From NCBI RefSeq assembly GCF_032056465.1, contig NZ_DAMBCL010000034.1: DNA of 36,036 nt, one strand, 5' to 3'. Shown here piece by piece: positions 1-7,041 of the stretch; positions within the stretch are counted from its first letter, which is position 1; every line of letters starts with the position of its first letter. The DNA comes from Mobilicoccus sp032056465. Lineage in GTDB: Bacteria > Actinomycetota > Actinomycetes > Actinomycetales > Dermatophilaceae. The notes beneath the pieces are model-generated. The model made no database searches. It was given only the letters and a program-made list of their open reading frames with translations, and was not told where the DNA came from. A program made the position numbers and the translations under genes.

Positions 1-144
1 GTCGGGCTTGGGCCGGGTGTCGGGCTTGGGCCGGGATTCGGGCTTGGGCCGGGTGTCGGGCGCCGACCAGGTGTCGGGCCTGGGCCGGGTGTCGGGCTCG
101 GGCCGGGCGTCGGGCTTCGGCCGGGCCTCGGGTCCGGACCGCCG
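1..144. repeat. 18-bp tandem repeat, about eight copies, running in from the left edge
   Basis: Units resemble gtcgggcttgggccgggt and follow one another without spacers. The first three are nearly identical, and later ones drift (one reads gtcgggcgccgaccaggt). Because 18 is a multiple of three, the array is in frame with the phosphatidyltransferase ORF and would encode a Gly-Arg-Val-Ser-Gly-Leu hexapeptide repeat. The left end is cut by the window, so the copy number is unknown. Confidence 0.8.
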
Positions 145-835
145 CCCGGTGCCCGGGGATGCGGCCCGGCCCTTCACGACGCCCCACCAGTCGCCCGAGC
201 TGGACCCACGCGCCGCACCCGCCTCTGCGACGTCACCGACGTCACGGACGTCGACGGACGGGGGCGTGACGCCCTGGCGTCCAGCCGACGTCGTGACGTT
301 CGTGCGAGCCGTGCTCGCCGGATGCGCGTTCGCTGCCGCTCTGCGGCCGACATCCCTTCACGATCGTCGACGCACCTGGGCGGTCGCGGGATTCGCGATT
401 CCGGCGCTCGTCCTCGACGCCGTCGACGGACTCGTCGCGCGGAGCACGGGGACGTCTCACCCGCAGGGGGCCCGCCTCGACATGGAGACCGACGCCGCCG
501 TCCTCCTCGGCCTCACCGTCGTCCTCGCTCGCACGCTCACCCCGAATGCGCTCGTCATCGGGGCGGCCCGGTACGTGTTCGTCGCCGGCAGCCTGCTCCG
601 CCCCGCGTGGGCCGGGGAGCTCGGTCCCAGCCGGCGGCGGCGCATCATCGCGGGTCTCCAGGGGACCGCTCTCGGGGTGGCACTTGCCCCGCCGGTCCCG
701 GTCCCCCTTGCTCATACGGTAATCGGTGCTGCCGAGGTGCTGCTGCTCTGGTCCTTCGCCTCCGACATCACCCTCCTCGAACGCCGAGCCGCCAGGGAGT
801 GCGCCGCCGACGAGGGAACCCTGCCCGCGAGCTGA
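2..835 (+). CDS. CDP-alcohol phosphatidyltransferase family membrane protein (5' end not certain)
   Basis: This is probably an integral membrane enzyme that transfers a phosphoalcohol from a CDP-activated lipid in phospholipid synthesis. The full family signature is present at about 425-500: DAVDG, two residues, AR, eight residues, G, three residues, D, three residues, D. Hydrophobic stretches lie on both sides (VVTFVRAVLAGCAFAA, AVLLGLTVVLA). The frame is open to the window edge. The first third is a GRVSGL hexapeptide repeat followed by a Pro/Ser/Thr-rich linker, which would be a disordered cytosolic tail. A GTG at 266, just before the first membrane segment, would give a 189-residue protein of normal family size and may be the true start. 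The substrate cannot be assigned. tmk downstream is separated by a repeat array and is unlikely to be co-transcribed. Confidence 0.7.
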   Translation, partial: SGLGRVSGLGRDSGLGRVSGADQVSGLGRVSGSGRASGFGRASGPDRRPVPGDAARPFTTPHQSPELDPRAAPASATSPTSRTSTDGGVTPWRPADVVTFVRAVLAGCAFAAALRPTSLHDRRRTWAVAGFAIPALVLDAVDGLVARSTGTSHPQGARLDMETDAAVLLGLTVVLARTLTPNALVIGAARYVFVAGSLLRPAWAGELGPSRRRRIIAGLQGTALGVALAPPVPVPLAHTVIGAAEVLLLWSFASDITLLERRAARECAADEGTLPAS

Positions 836-884
836 CCGGCCGCTGCCCACCCCAGAGTGAGTGCCGGTGCGCAGGCCGCCATAA

Positions 885-1075
885 GGGTGCCGAGTGAACC
901 GTTGTGGTGGTGGACGGGGTGCGCCGGTCGTCGCGAGGGTGCCGAGTGAACCGTTGTGGCGGTGGACGGGGCGCGCCGGTCGTCGCGAGGGTGCCGAGTG
1001 AACCGTTGTGGCGGTGGACGGGGTGCGCCGGTCGTCGCGAGGGTGCCGAGTGAACCGTTGTGGTGGTGGTGCGGG
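885..1075. repeat. Array of 52-bp direct repeats in an intergenic region
   Basis: Four copies begin at 885, 937, 989 and 1041, exactly 52 bp apart; the last is partial. Each begins gggtgccgagtgaaccgttg and continues through a variable tggtgg/tggcgg and a cggggtgcgccggtcgtcgc segment. Copies differ by only one to three bases. Since 52 is not a multiple of three, successive copies fall in different reading frames, so the array is not a coding repeat. It fills most of the 311-bp gap between the phosphatidyltransferase and tmk. There are no unique spacers, so it is not CRISPR. Confidence 0.9.
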
Positions 1076-1134
1076 TGCGCCACCTCGCACCGGAGGCGTC
1101 GGTCCTCCGAGGAAGGGTTGTCGGCCCTCTCGCC

Positions 1135-1140
1135 TAGTCT
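1135..1140 (+). promoter_or_regulatory. Candidate -10 element of tmk, implying a leaderless mRNA
   Basis: TAGTCT fits the actinobacterial TANNNT -10 pattern and lies 6 nt before the tmk GTG start. Transcription would begin at or next to the start codon. No Shine-Dalgarno sequence is seen close to that start. A convincing -35 was not found. Confidence 0.45.
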
Positions 1141-1146
1141 TTCGGC

Positions 1147-1785
1147 GTGGTGTTCATCGCGTTCGAGGGCGGAGACGGCGCCGGCAAGTCCACGCAGGTC
1201 GCGGCGCTGGCGCGGTGGCTGCGCGCCCGCGGGCGGGAGGTCGTCGTCACCCGTGAGCCTGGTGGCACCGAGCTGGGGGTCCGCATCCGCGAGCTGCTCC
1301 TGCACGGGGGTGAGGTCGCCCCCCGCGCCGAGGCGCTGCTGTTCGCCGCCGACCGCGCGCAGCACGTCGCCGCGGTCGTCCGCCCGGCGTCGGAGCGCGG
1401 CGCGGTGGTCCTCACCGATCGCTACGTGGACTCCTCGATCGCCTATCAGGGCGCCGGGCGTGACCTGCGCGCGGCGGAGGTCGCACGGTTGTCGGCCTGT
1501 GCCACCGGCGGACTCGTCCCCGACCTCACGGTCCTCCTCGACGTCACCCCGGAGACCGGCCGGGCCCGTCGCCACGACCGCGCCGAGGACCGTATGGAGA
1601 CCGAGGCCGCCGAGTTCCACGCCCGGGTGCGCGCGGGGTTCCTCGGCCTCGCCCAGGCCGAGCCGTCCCGGTACCTCGTGCTCGACGCGGCCGAGCCGCC
1701 GGAGGCGTTGGCCGAGGCGGTGGCCACGCGCGTGGCACGGCTGCTCGACGACGCGACGAACGGCGAGGGTGGTGACCGGGGATGA
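1147..1785 (+). CDS. tmk: Thymidylate kinase
   Basis: Phosphorylates dTMP to dTDP with ATP in the cytosol, for dTTP supply. The P-loop EGGDGAGKST is at residues 7-16, followed by TREPGGTELG, the family DR(Y) motif in LTDRYVDSS near residue 91, and the conserved YQGAGR. The length of 212 residues is normal. The GTG start places the P-loop at the expected distance from the N-terminus. The gene overlaps holB by 4 bp (ATGA), so the two are translationally coupled, an arrangement common in actinobacteria that links nucleotide supply to the clamp loader. It lies downstream of the 52-bp repeat array. Confidence 0.96.
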   Translation: MVFIAFEGGDGAGKSTQVAALARWLRARGREVVVTREPGGTELGVRIRELLLHGGEVAPRAEALLFAADRAQHVAAVVRPASERGAVVLTDRYVDSSIAYQGAGRDLRAAEVARLSACATGGLVPDLTVLLDVTPETGRARRHDRAEDRMETEAAEFHARVRAGFLGLAQAEPSRYLVLDAAEPPEALAEAVATRVARLLDDATNGEGGDRG

Positions 1786-2924
1786 GCGTGTGGGACGACC
1801 TCGTCGGGCAGAGCCAGACCGTGGCCACCCTGTCGCGGGCCTCGAGCGATCCCGACGCGATGACGCACTCGTGGCTGCTCACGGGCCCGCCGGGCTCCGG
1901 ACGATCGACGGCCGCACGGGCCTTCGCCGCCGCGCTCAACTGTCCCCGGCACGGCTGCGGCACCTGCCGGGAGTGCACGACCGCGCTCGACGGCACGCAT
2001 GCCGATGTCACCGTCGTCGCCACCGAGGGGTTGTCGATCCGTGTCGAGGACGCCCGCGAGCTCGTCGTCGAGGCGGCGCATCGGCCCTCGGTCGGGCAGT
2101 ACCGGGTCATCATCGTCGAGGACGCCGACCGCCTTACCGAGCGGGCCGCCGACGCCCTGCTCAAGGCTCTCGAGGAGCCGTCGGCGCGCACGGTGTGGAT
2201 TCTCTGCGCGCCGTCGCAGGAGGACGTCATCATCACGATCCGGAGCCGCTGTCGTCACGTCCGGCTGCGGACGCCGCCGACCAAGGCCGTGGCCGAACTC
2301 CTCATCAGACGCGACGGGGTCGACCCGGCGATGGCGATGTACGCGGCCCGCGCGGCTCAGAGTCACATCGGGCTCGCACGCCGGTTGGCGCGCGACGAGG
2401 GTGCGCGGCGCCGCCGACGGGAGGTCGTCCTGATGAGCGGGCGCATCCGCACCGTGCCCGACGCCGTCGGGGCCGCCGCCGACCTCGCCTCGATCGCCAC
2501 CGAGGAATCGGGGTCCTCGGCCGCCGAGCGGGACGCCGCCGAGCGCTCTCGACTCCTCGAGACCCTCGGCGCCGACCCGGCGGCCCGCACCCAGCCACCG
2601 CACGTGCGTTCGCAGGTCGCCGCGCTGGAGAAGGACCAGAAGGCGCGGGCCACCCGGTTCGCCCGCGACATCACCGACCGCGCCCTCGTCGACCTGCTCT
2701 CGATGTATCGCGACGCGCTCGTCGTGCGCCTGGGCTCGGGAGTGGACCTCGTCAACGAGGATGCGCGCGCCGAGGTCGACGCCCTCGCCCGCGGCATGAG
2801 CGCCGACGAGCTGCTCGCGGCGATGACCGCGATCGGACAGGCTCGCACCCGCATCGAGGCCAACGTCCCGCTGCTGTTGGCGCTCGAGGCGATGGCGCTG
2901 TCCCTGCGGCTGCCGCGGCGCTGA
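1782..2924 (+). CDS. holB: DNA polymerase III delta' subunit (clamp loader)
   Basis: Clamp-loader component that helps load the beta sliding clamp in the replisome. It has a Walker A-like GPPGSGRST near residues 35-43, a four-cysteine zinc module CPRHGCGTCREC near residues 54-65, Walker B IIVEDADRL, and the SRC motif in IRSRCRHV. The C-terminal half is helical and rich in Ala and Glu, as in other actinobacterial delta' subunits. At 380 residues it is of normal length. The start ATG overlaps the tmk stop. The zinc module and P-loop also occur in the tau/gamma subunit (DnaX), but the size and the tmk linkage point to delta'. Confidence 0.92.
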   Translation: MSVWDDLVGQSQTVATLSRASSDPDAMTHSWLLTGPPGSGRSTAARAFAAALNCPRHGCGTCRECTTALDGTHADVTVVATEGLSIRVEDARELVVEAAHRPSVGQYRVIIVEDADRLTERAADALLKALEEPSARTVWILCAPSQEDVIITIRSRCRHVRLRTPPTKAVAELLIRRDGVDPAMAMYAARAAQSHIGLARRLARDEGARRRRREVVLMSGRIRTVPDAVGAAADLASIATEESGSSAAERDAAERSRLLETLGADPAARTQPPHVRSQVAALEKDQKARATRFARDITDRALVDLLSMYRDALVVRLGSGVDLVNEDARAEVDALARGMSADELLAAMTAIGQARTRIEANVPLLLALEAMALSLRLPRR

Positions 2925-3179
2925 CCTCGCCGGCGTCTCGGGGGCGAGGGGCGGGGCGGACGCCGAGGACAGGCGGCCGCCCGCTCACGGACGCCCGTGG
3001 TGGGGCGAGGTCCGGCGCCTCGCTCGTGCGCGGCATGCGCGGCCGCCGTGCGGTCGTCGGGGCTGGTGTCTGGGTTGGGTACGGTGTTCCCGACGTCGCC
3101 TCCACGTCGCCGCGCGCGGGTGGGAGGGGCGTCTCGACGGCGAGTCTGCGGCGTCGAGGTGGCGAGGAAAGGGCATCCC

Positions 3180-4760
3180 GTGGGTGGGTTCGTGACGTCG
3201 AAGCGCCGCATGACCGGCCGTGTGTCGCCGGCGAGGACGGTCGCTGCGCTGCTCGGGGTCGCGACCCTCGCGGCGGGGTGTTCGGTGCCCTCGCCCGGCG
3301 GCGACGGGACGACCGCGCCGCCGGCGACGCAGCCTCCGACGGGCACGGAGGGCCTCGGCCGGTTCTACTCACAGAAGATCACGTGGGAGGACTGCGGCGC
3401 GGCGGGGGACAAGACGGCCCAGTGCGCGTGGGTCGAGGTGCCGACGAACTACGACGAGCCGCAGGACGGTTCGCTCAAGCTGCGGGTGCTCAAGGGCGCA
3501 GCCTCGGGTTCCTCCAAGGGGGCGCTGTTCGTCAACCCGGGCGGACCGGGCGGCTCGGCGGTGGAGTACGCGCGGGCGGCCGACGCCATCGTGTCGCCGA
3601 CGATCCACCGCACCTACGACGTGGTCGGCGTGGATCCGCGTGGGGTGGGGGAGTCGTCGCCCGTGACGTGTGTCGACGGCCCGACGATGGACGACATGAT
3701 GGCGCTCGACCCGACGCCCGACGACCAGAGCGAGTTGGCGGCGGCCCGGGAGTCGGCGCGGGCCTTCGGGCAGGCGTGCAAGAAGAAGTACCCGCAGGCG
3801 TTGCCGCACCTGTCGACCGTGGACGCGGCCAAGGACATGGACGTCGTGCGCGCGGTGCTCGGGGAGAAGAAGCTCACGTACCTCGGCAAGTCCTACGGCA
3901 CGTTCCTCGGCGCGACGTACGCGGGGCTGTTCCCCTCACGGGTGGGCAACATGGTGCTCGACGGCGCCATCGCACCGGAGTTGTCGAACGACGAGCTGAA
4001 CCTCGGGCAGGCGGTCGGCTTCGAGACGGCGACGCGTGCCTACGTGAGCGCCTGTGTGGCCGAGGGGGATTGTCCGCTCGGCAAGGACACCGACACGGGC
4101 ATGCAGGGGTTGCGTGACCTCCTCAAGGAGATCGACAAGGAGCCCCTGCCCGTGACCGACGACGCGCGGGTCGAGGAGCTCACCGAGGGCTGGGCCAGCA
4201 CCGGGCTGGCGCGGGCGCTGTACGACCAGGCGTCGTGGGAGGGCCTCACCGATGCGTTGCGTGCGGCGCAGGACGGGGACGGTGACCAGCTCATGCAGTT
4301 GGCCCGGGAGTACGCCGACCGTGACGAGGCGGGCGTCTACCACGGCAACATCATGCAGGTGATCTCGGCGGTCAACTGCCTGGACCGCCCCGCCGAGCCG
4401 GTCGACGAGGAGGCGATGAAGGCCCGCGTGGCGAAGTTCGAGAAGGCGTCGCCGACGTGGGGCGAGTCGATGGCGATGGCGACCCTGTCGTGCGAGGAGT
4501 GGCCGGTCAAGGCGACTGCGAAGCCGCAGAAGATCACGGCGGAGGGCAGCGGCCCGATCGTCGTCATCGGGACGACGCGAGACCCGGCCACCCCGTACGA
4601 GTGGGCGCAGAAGCTCGCCGACCAGCTCGAGAACGGCCACCTCGTCACGTTCGACGGCGACGGCCACACCGCCTACATGCGCAGCAACAACTGCGTCGAC
4701 AAGGCCGTCGACGCCTACCTCGTCAAGGGCACCGTCCCCAAGGACGGCCTCACCTGCTGA
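3180..4760 (+). CDS. Secreted lipoprotein alpha/beta hydrolase, tripeptidyl aminopeptidase (S33) type
   Basis: Probably an exported serine peptidase that removes short peptides from protein N-termini, like the Streptomyces Tap/SlpD family. The GTG start at 3180 follows GAGGAAAGG by about seven bases and gives a signal peptide with an Arg/Lys-rich n-region. A lipobox LAAGC sits at residues 30-34 with Cys34 as the lipidation site, followed by a Pro/Thr/Gly linker. The catalytic elements are the oxyanion-loop NPGGPGGS, nucleophile GKSYG near residue 238, Asp in TRDPATP near 466 and His in GDGHTAY near 495. Six or more cysteines suggest disulfides. Length is 526 residues. GTG 3192 and ATG 3210 are alternative in-frame starts that still keep the signal peptide. 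The exact substrate is not determinable. Confidence 0.9.
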   Translation: MGGFVTSKRRMTGRVSPARTVAALLGVATLAAGCSVPSPGGDGTTAPPATQPPTGTEGLGRFYSQKITWEDCGAAGDKTAQCAWVEVPTNYDEPQDGSLKLRVLKGAASGSSKGALFVNPGGPGGSAVEYARAADAIVSPTIHRTYDVVGVDPRGVGESSPVTCVDGPTMDDMMALDPTPDDQSELAAARESARAFGQACKKKYPQALPHLSTVDAAKDMDVVRAVLGEKKLTYLGKSYGTFLGATYAGLFPSRVGNMVLDGAIAPELSNDELNLGQAVGFETATRAYVSACVAEGDCPLGKDTDTGMQGLRDLLKEIDKEPLPVTDDARVEELTEGWASTGLARALYDQASWEGLTDALRAAQDGDGDQLMQLAREYADRDEAGVYHGNIMQVISAVNCLDRPAEPVDEEAMKARVAKFEKASPTWGESMAMATLSCEEWPVKATAKPQKITAEGSGPIVVIGTTRDPATPYEWAQKLADQLENGHLVTFDGDGHTAYMRSNNCVDKAVDAYLVKGTVPKDGLTC

Positions 4761-4900
4761 GCGCCGCGGCGTCGCCGATCCTCGGCGCCGAGCTTCGCCC
4801 ACTGTCCAGGCCCGGGGTCGTCGGTGAGGCCGGGCTCCGACCGGCCGCCTGGCTCGGGGTGACCGGCGGGCCCCCGGGCGAGCGCCTCCGCGCCGACGGT

Positions 4901-4930
4901 TTGGGCGCCGGCCAGGGCCTTTGCTATCCT
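4901..4930 (+). promoter_or_regulatory. Candidate promoter of tRNA-Thr
   Basis: A -35-like TTGGGC (4901-4906) and a -10 TATCCT (4925-4930) are separated by 18 bp. They lie about 30 bp before the mature tRNA start, in an otherwise featureless 200-bp gap. Confidence 0.5.
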
Positions 4931-4959
4931 CGATCCGCACCTCCCCAGCGGTGGTGCGT

Positions 4960-5033
4960 GCCGCTTTAGCTCAGTCGGCCAGAGCGATTCACTCGTAATG
5001 AATAGGTCGTCGGTTCGATTCCGACAAGCGGCT
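4960..5033 (+). tRNA. tRNA-Thr (anticodon CGT)
   Basis: A complete cloverleaf can be folded by hand. The acceptor stem is GCCGCTT/AAGCGGC, the D-stem GCTC/GAGC, the anticodon stem ATTCA/TGAAT with loop CTCGTAA, and the T-stem GTCGG/CCGAC with loop TTCGATT. The discriminator base is T. Anticodon CGT reads the threonine codon ACG, one of the preferred Thr codons in this GC-rich window. The 3' CCA is not encoded. The 3' end is repeated at 5295-5326. Confidence 0.96.
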
Positions 5034-5040
5034 CAGACAA

Positions 5041-5068
5041 CGCCTCCCGGCCTGCCGGGGGGCGTTTC
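5041..5068 (+). terminator. Intrinsic terminator after tRNA-Thr
   Basis: Arm cgcctcccgg, loop cctg, arm ccggggggcg form a 10-bp stem with one G-T wobble, followed by TTTCT. It lies 7 bp after the tRNA. Confidence 0.75.
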
Positions 5069-5294
5069 TGCTGCTCAGGGCCCCGTGCGGAAATCGCAGA
5101 ATGCGCGTCAGTACGGACGGCATAACCGCGAGCCCGGCCGCAAACACCGTTCCAGGGCAGGACTTGGGCAGATGGGGGATCCCTCTTGCGATGCGCGTAG
5201 ACCGTCCAGGGCGGCGACGACGTCGAGTTCGTTCTCGTAGAGGTGGGCGTGGATGCGGGCGTAGTAACGCCCCATCGCGAGGCCCGTCATCACG

Positions 5295-5326
5295 AGGTCG
5301 TCGGCCCGATACCGACAAGCGGCTCA
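5295..5326 (+). repeat. Imperfect duplicate of the tRNA-Thr 3' end (possible attachment-site scar)
   Basis: Thirty-two bases match tRNA positions 5004-5035 with three mismatches. They cover the T-arm, the 3' acceptor strand and a few bases beyond. The 5' part of a tRNA is not present, so this is not a functional gene. As with the real tRNA, a terminator hairpin follows at once. Together with the intact tRNA it brackets about 260 bp of non-tRNA sequence. A 3'-end tRNA duplication is what integration of a tRNA-targeting element leaves, but partial gene duplication would look the same. Confidence 0.65.
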
Positions 5327-5330
5327 TGTG

Positions 5331-5356
5331 GGCCCCTCGCCTCGGCGGGGCCTTTC
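5331..5356 (+). terminator. Intrinsic terminator after the tRNA-like remnant
   Basis: GGCCCC (5331-5336) pairs with GGGGCC (5347-5352) across a 10-nt loop and is followed by TTTCT. It mirrors the hairpin that follows the intact tRNA. Confidence 0.6.
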
Positions 5357-5456
5357 TGGTGCCGTGGGGCGCCGCCCTCATTGCCGTGACGTCGGAGGGC
5401 GCCCCGCCGCGCCGCAATGGCTCGCACGGCCGGCCACCAGAGGGGCAAGGAGGGAA

Positions 5457-5552
5457 GTGTTGCTCACCGACCTCACGATCTGGGTGGCGAGGTGCGCCAT
5501 CGGCGGACGGTGGGAGGGGGAGGCCGATGGAGAGCCCTGGCCGCCCACATGA
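5457..5552 (+). CDS. Possible 31-residue small ORF
   Basis: A consensus ribosome-binding sequence, AAGGAGGG (5447-5454), stands just before in-frame GTG (5457) and TTG (5460) codons. The peptide reads MLLTDLTIWVARCAIGGRWE and continues for 11 more residues to a TGA at 5550-5552. It has no recognised family. It ends 4 bp before the DtxR/IdeR box of the next gene, so it is not under that box and would need its own promoter. The strong ribosome-binding site is the only real support. Confidence 0.25.
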   Translation: MLLTDLTIWVARCAIGGRWEGEADGEPWPPT

Positions 5553-5555
5553 TGA

Positions 5556-5574
5556 TGAGGTTAGGCTAACCTGA
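5556..5574 (+). promoter_or_regulatory. DtxR/IdeR iron box over a promoter
   Basis: TGAGGTTAGGCTAACCTGA is a near-perfect match to the 19-bp DtxR/IdeR consensus TTAGGTTAGGCTAACCTAA, with a perfect 15-bp palindromic core. It contains TAGGCT, a TANNNT-type -10. Iron-loaded repressor would therefore block RNA polymerase directly. It lies 34 bp before the next start codon. Confidence 0.9.
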
Positions 5575-5608
5575 CCAAAGCATCACGGTCGTCGACGAAG
5601 GGCACAGC

Positions 5609-6424
5609 ATGGCGTCTCCCACGGTCCGTCCCACGGCATCGGTTCTGCGCGAGCGGTCCGTGTCCACGGCGCGACGGCTGGTGTCCGGGGCCGGCATGGC
5701 CTCCTTCGTCGCCTATCGGCATGACCCGGAGCGCGCGGTTGCCGTCGCAGCCCACGGGGTGACGGCCTCGGGTGATCTGGTCCTCGCGCTGCTGGGCGAT
5801 TCCGCGCCCTGTCCGACCCACGGCAGTCTCGACGTGCGCGTCGACATCCACCGCGAGGCGACCGAGGCGCAGGTCCGCATCCTGTCGGCGTCGGCGCACA
5901 TGCTCGCCACCCTGACCTGGCTGTCGCCGACCGACGTGGCGGGCGCGCTGGCGACGGGCGCCCTGCCCGAGGCCGTGGCGGTGGTGGCTCAGGTTCCCGG
6001 CGCGGCGCTTGCCGTCGTGACCGGAGACCGGCTCGTCCTGCATGACGGCTCGGGCGTCACGCCCCTGGACTACGCCGAGGTGGCGGCGGAGACGAGCGTG
6101 CCGGTCTACCCGGGTGCGGCGGGCGAACTCGAGGCGCACGAGGCCGTGGTCTCGCTGCCCGAGGGAACGTTGTTCGACGTGTTCTCGGCCGTCACCCGTG
6201 GCGCCCTGCCCGGGGCGGTCCTCAGCGAGCGGGCCGTCACGCCCACGTGTGCGGTGAGCATCGGTGCGGTCTACATCGTCGACGTCGACGGCCACGGGCT
6301 CACGTTGATGCACGTGGGAACGCCGGCGACGTCGGTCGTGTTCGCCGCCTTCACCGAGCCGGCCCTCGACGCGGCGACCCTGCGGGTCCGCCTCGCGGGC
6401 CTGCTCCCCTCGACTCGGTCCTGA
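5609..6424 (+). CDS. Iron-regulated protein of unknown function, possibly FMN-binding split-barrel/DUF2470-like
   Basis: This 271-residue cytosolic-looking protein has no signal peptide or membrane segment. The iron box directly upstream shows it is expressed when iron is scarce. The N-terminal half alternates beta-like stretches (VAVAAHGVTASGDLVLALLG, SLDVRVDIHREAT) with an LSASAHMLATLTWLS segment. The C-terminal part has TCAVSIGAVYIVDVDGHGLT. This is loosely reminiscent of actinobacterial haem-utilisation (HugZ-like) proteins with a DUF2470 region, but no diagnostic motif was identified, so the family call is weak. The iron regulation is firmer than the biochemical role. It is monocistronic: the next gene is on the other strand and a hairpin follows. 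Confidence 0.7.
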   Translation: MASPTVRPTASVLRERSVSTARRLVSGAGMASFVAYRHDPERAVAVAAHGVTASGDLVLALLGDSAPCPTHGSLDVRVDIHREATEAQVRILSASAHMLATLTWLSPTDVAGALATGALPEAVAVVAQVPGAALAVVTGDRLVLHDGSGVTPLDYAEVAAETSVPVYPGAAGELEAHEAVVSLPEGTLFDVFSAVTRGALPGAVLSERAVTPTCAVSIGAVYIVDVDGHGLTLMHVGTPATSVVFAAFTEPALDAATLRVRLAGLLPSTRS

Positions 6425-6455
6425 CGCCTCCGCGTATCTGACAACAGGGCCGGGA

Positions 6456-6492
6456 GCGCGCGTGGTCCCCGACAGCCGGGGGCCACGCGCGC
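6456..6492. terminator. Long perfect-stem hairpin between convergent genes
   Basis: GCGCGCGTGG followed by a C-rich arm pairs with CGGGGGCCACGCGCGC around a 5-nt loop, giving a stem of about 16 bp. It lies between the convergent iron-regulated gene and the DUF1540-like gene and probably terminates both. No long T-run is present, as is common in actinobacteria. Confidence 0.65.
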
Positions 6493-6581
6493 GTCACGGG
6501 TGAGAGACATCCGCGGCCGGGCGGCCCGGCCACGGGCGTACGGGATCGACCCTCGGTTCGGATCGAGGGACGACTCGACGA

Positions 6582-6863
6582 TCAGCGAGCCTGGTACAGC
6601 TCGCAGTTCGCCGCCTCGCCGCCCACGGTGATCGCGTCGGCGGTGCACATGAGGTTGTCGTTGTGGGTGCATTCGAGGCGCTGACAGGCACCCACGTGGC
6701 TGTCAGCGGTTCCCTGGCCGCCACGGGCGTCCAGGGCGACGAAGGTGCCGCACGAGGCAGCACCCTGAGCGCCACCGACGGTGATGGCGTAGGCGGTGCA
6801 GCCGTCGGAGTTGTAGGAGCAGGCGGTGGTGGAGCAGGACTTCACGGTGGCGAGCGCAGCCAT
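6582..6863 (-). CDS. Small cysteine-rich protein with two DUF1540-like repeats
   Basis: The 93-residue protein consists of two related halves, each with the spacing of DUF1540. One is VKSCSTTACSYNSDGCTAYA with AITVGG and SCGTF; the other is ACQRLECTHNDNLMCTADAI with TVGG and NCELY. The eight cysteines suggest a metal-binding (zinc or iron) mini-protein, possibly with a storage or stress role, but the function of DUF1540 is not known. The ATG at 6863 has a GAAAGG ribosome-binding site about eight bases upstream. There is no signal peptide. It stands alone, convergent with the iron-regulated gene, and lies between two identical 13-bp direct repeats. Confidence 0.8.
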   Translation of the reverse strand: MAALATVKSCSTTACSYNSDGCTAYAITVGGAQGAASCGTFVALDARGGQGTADSHVGACQRLECTHNDNLMCTADAITVGGEAANCELYQAR

Positions 6864-7041
6864 GAGCGTGGCCTTTCAGTTCGTCAAAAGGTCCCGCGTA
6901 TCTGACACGTCCGACGCTACGGGGGCCCGCCGACCTCGATCAAGCAAGGAAAGCCTGGCCTGAGCAGCGCAGAGGCCGTCGTCGAGCCCGGTTCGAGACG
7001 GTCACGACATTCCCTCGGTCGGGTCGACGACCCCGCGCGGC

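Noticed and set aside
885..1075. CRISPR array
   Set aside because: Repeats are directly contiguous with a fixed 52-bp period and no unique spacers; no cas genes are present.
956..4117. Very long plus-strand open frame of over 1000 codons
   Set aside because: It runs out of frame across tmk, holB and the lipoprotein gene, is almost all Arg/Ala/Gly/Pro, and shows no family motifs. It is an artefact of high GC content.
5108..5293. Minus-strand 61-codon frame between the tRNA and its duplicate, as a gene remnant
   Set aside because: A faint likeness to the C-terminus of a PLP-dependent aminotransferase was noticed, but it is too short and weak to annotate.
6900..7041. Emfourin-like inhibitor gene next to the M4 protease
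   Set aside because: No suitable frame or motif was found on either side of the protease.
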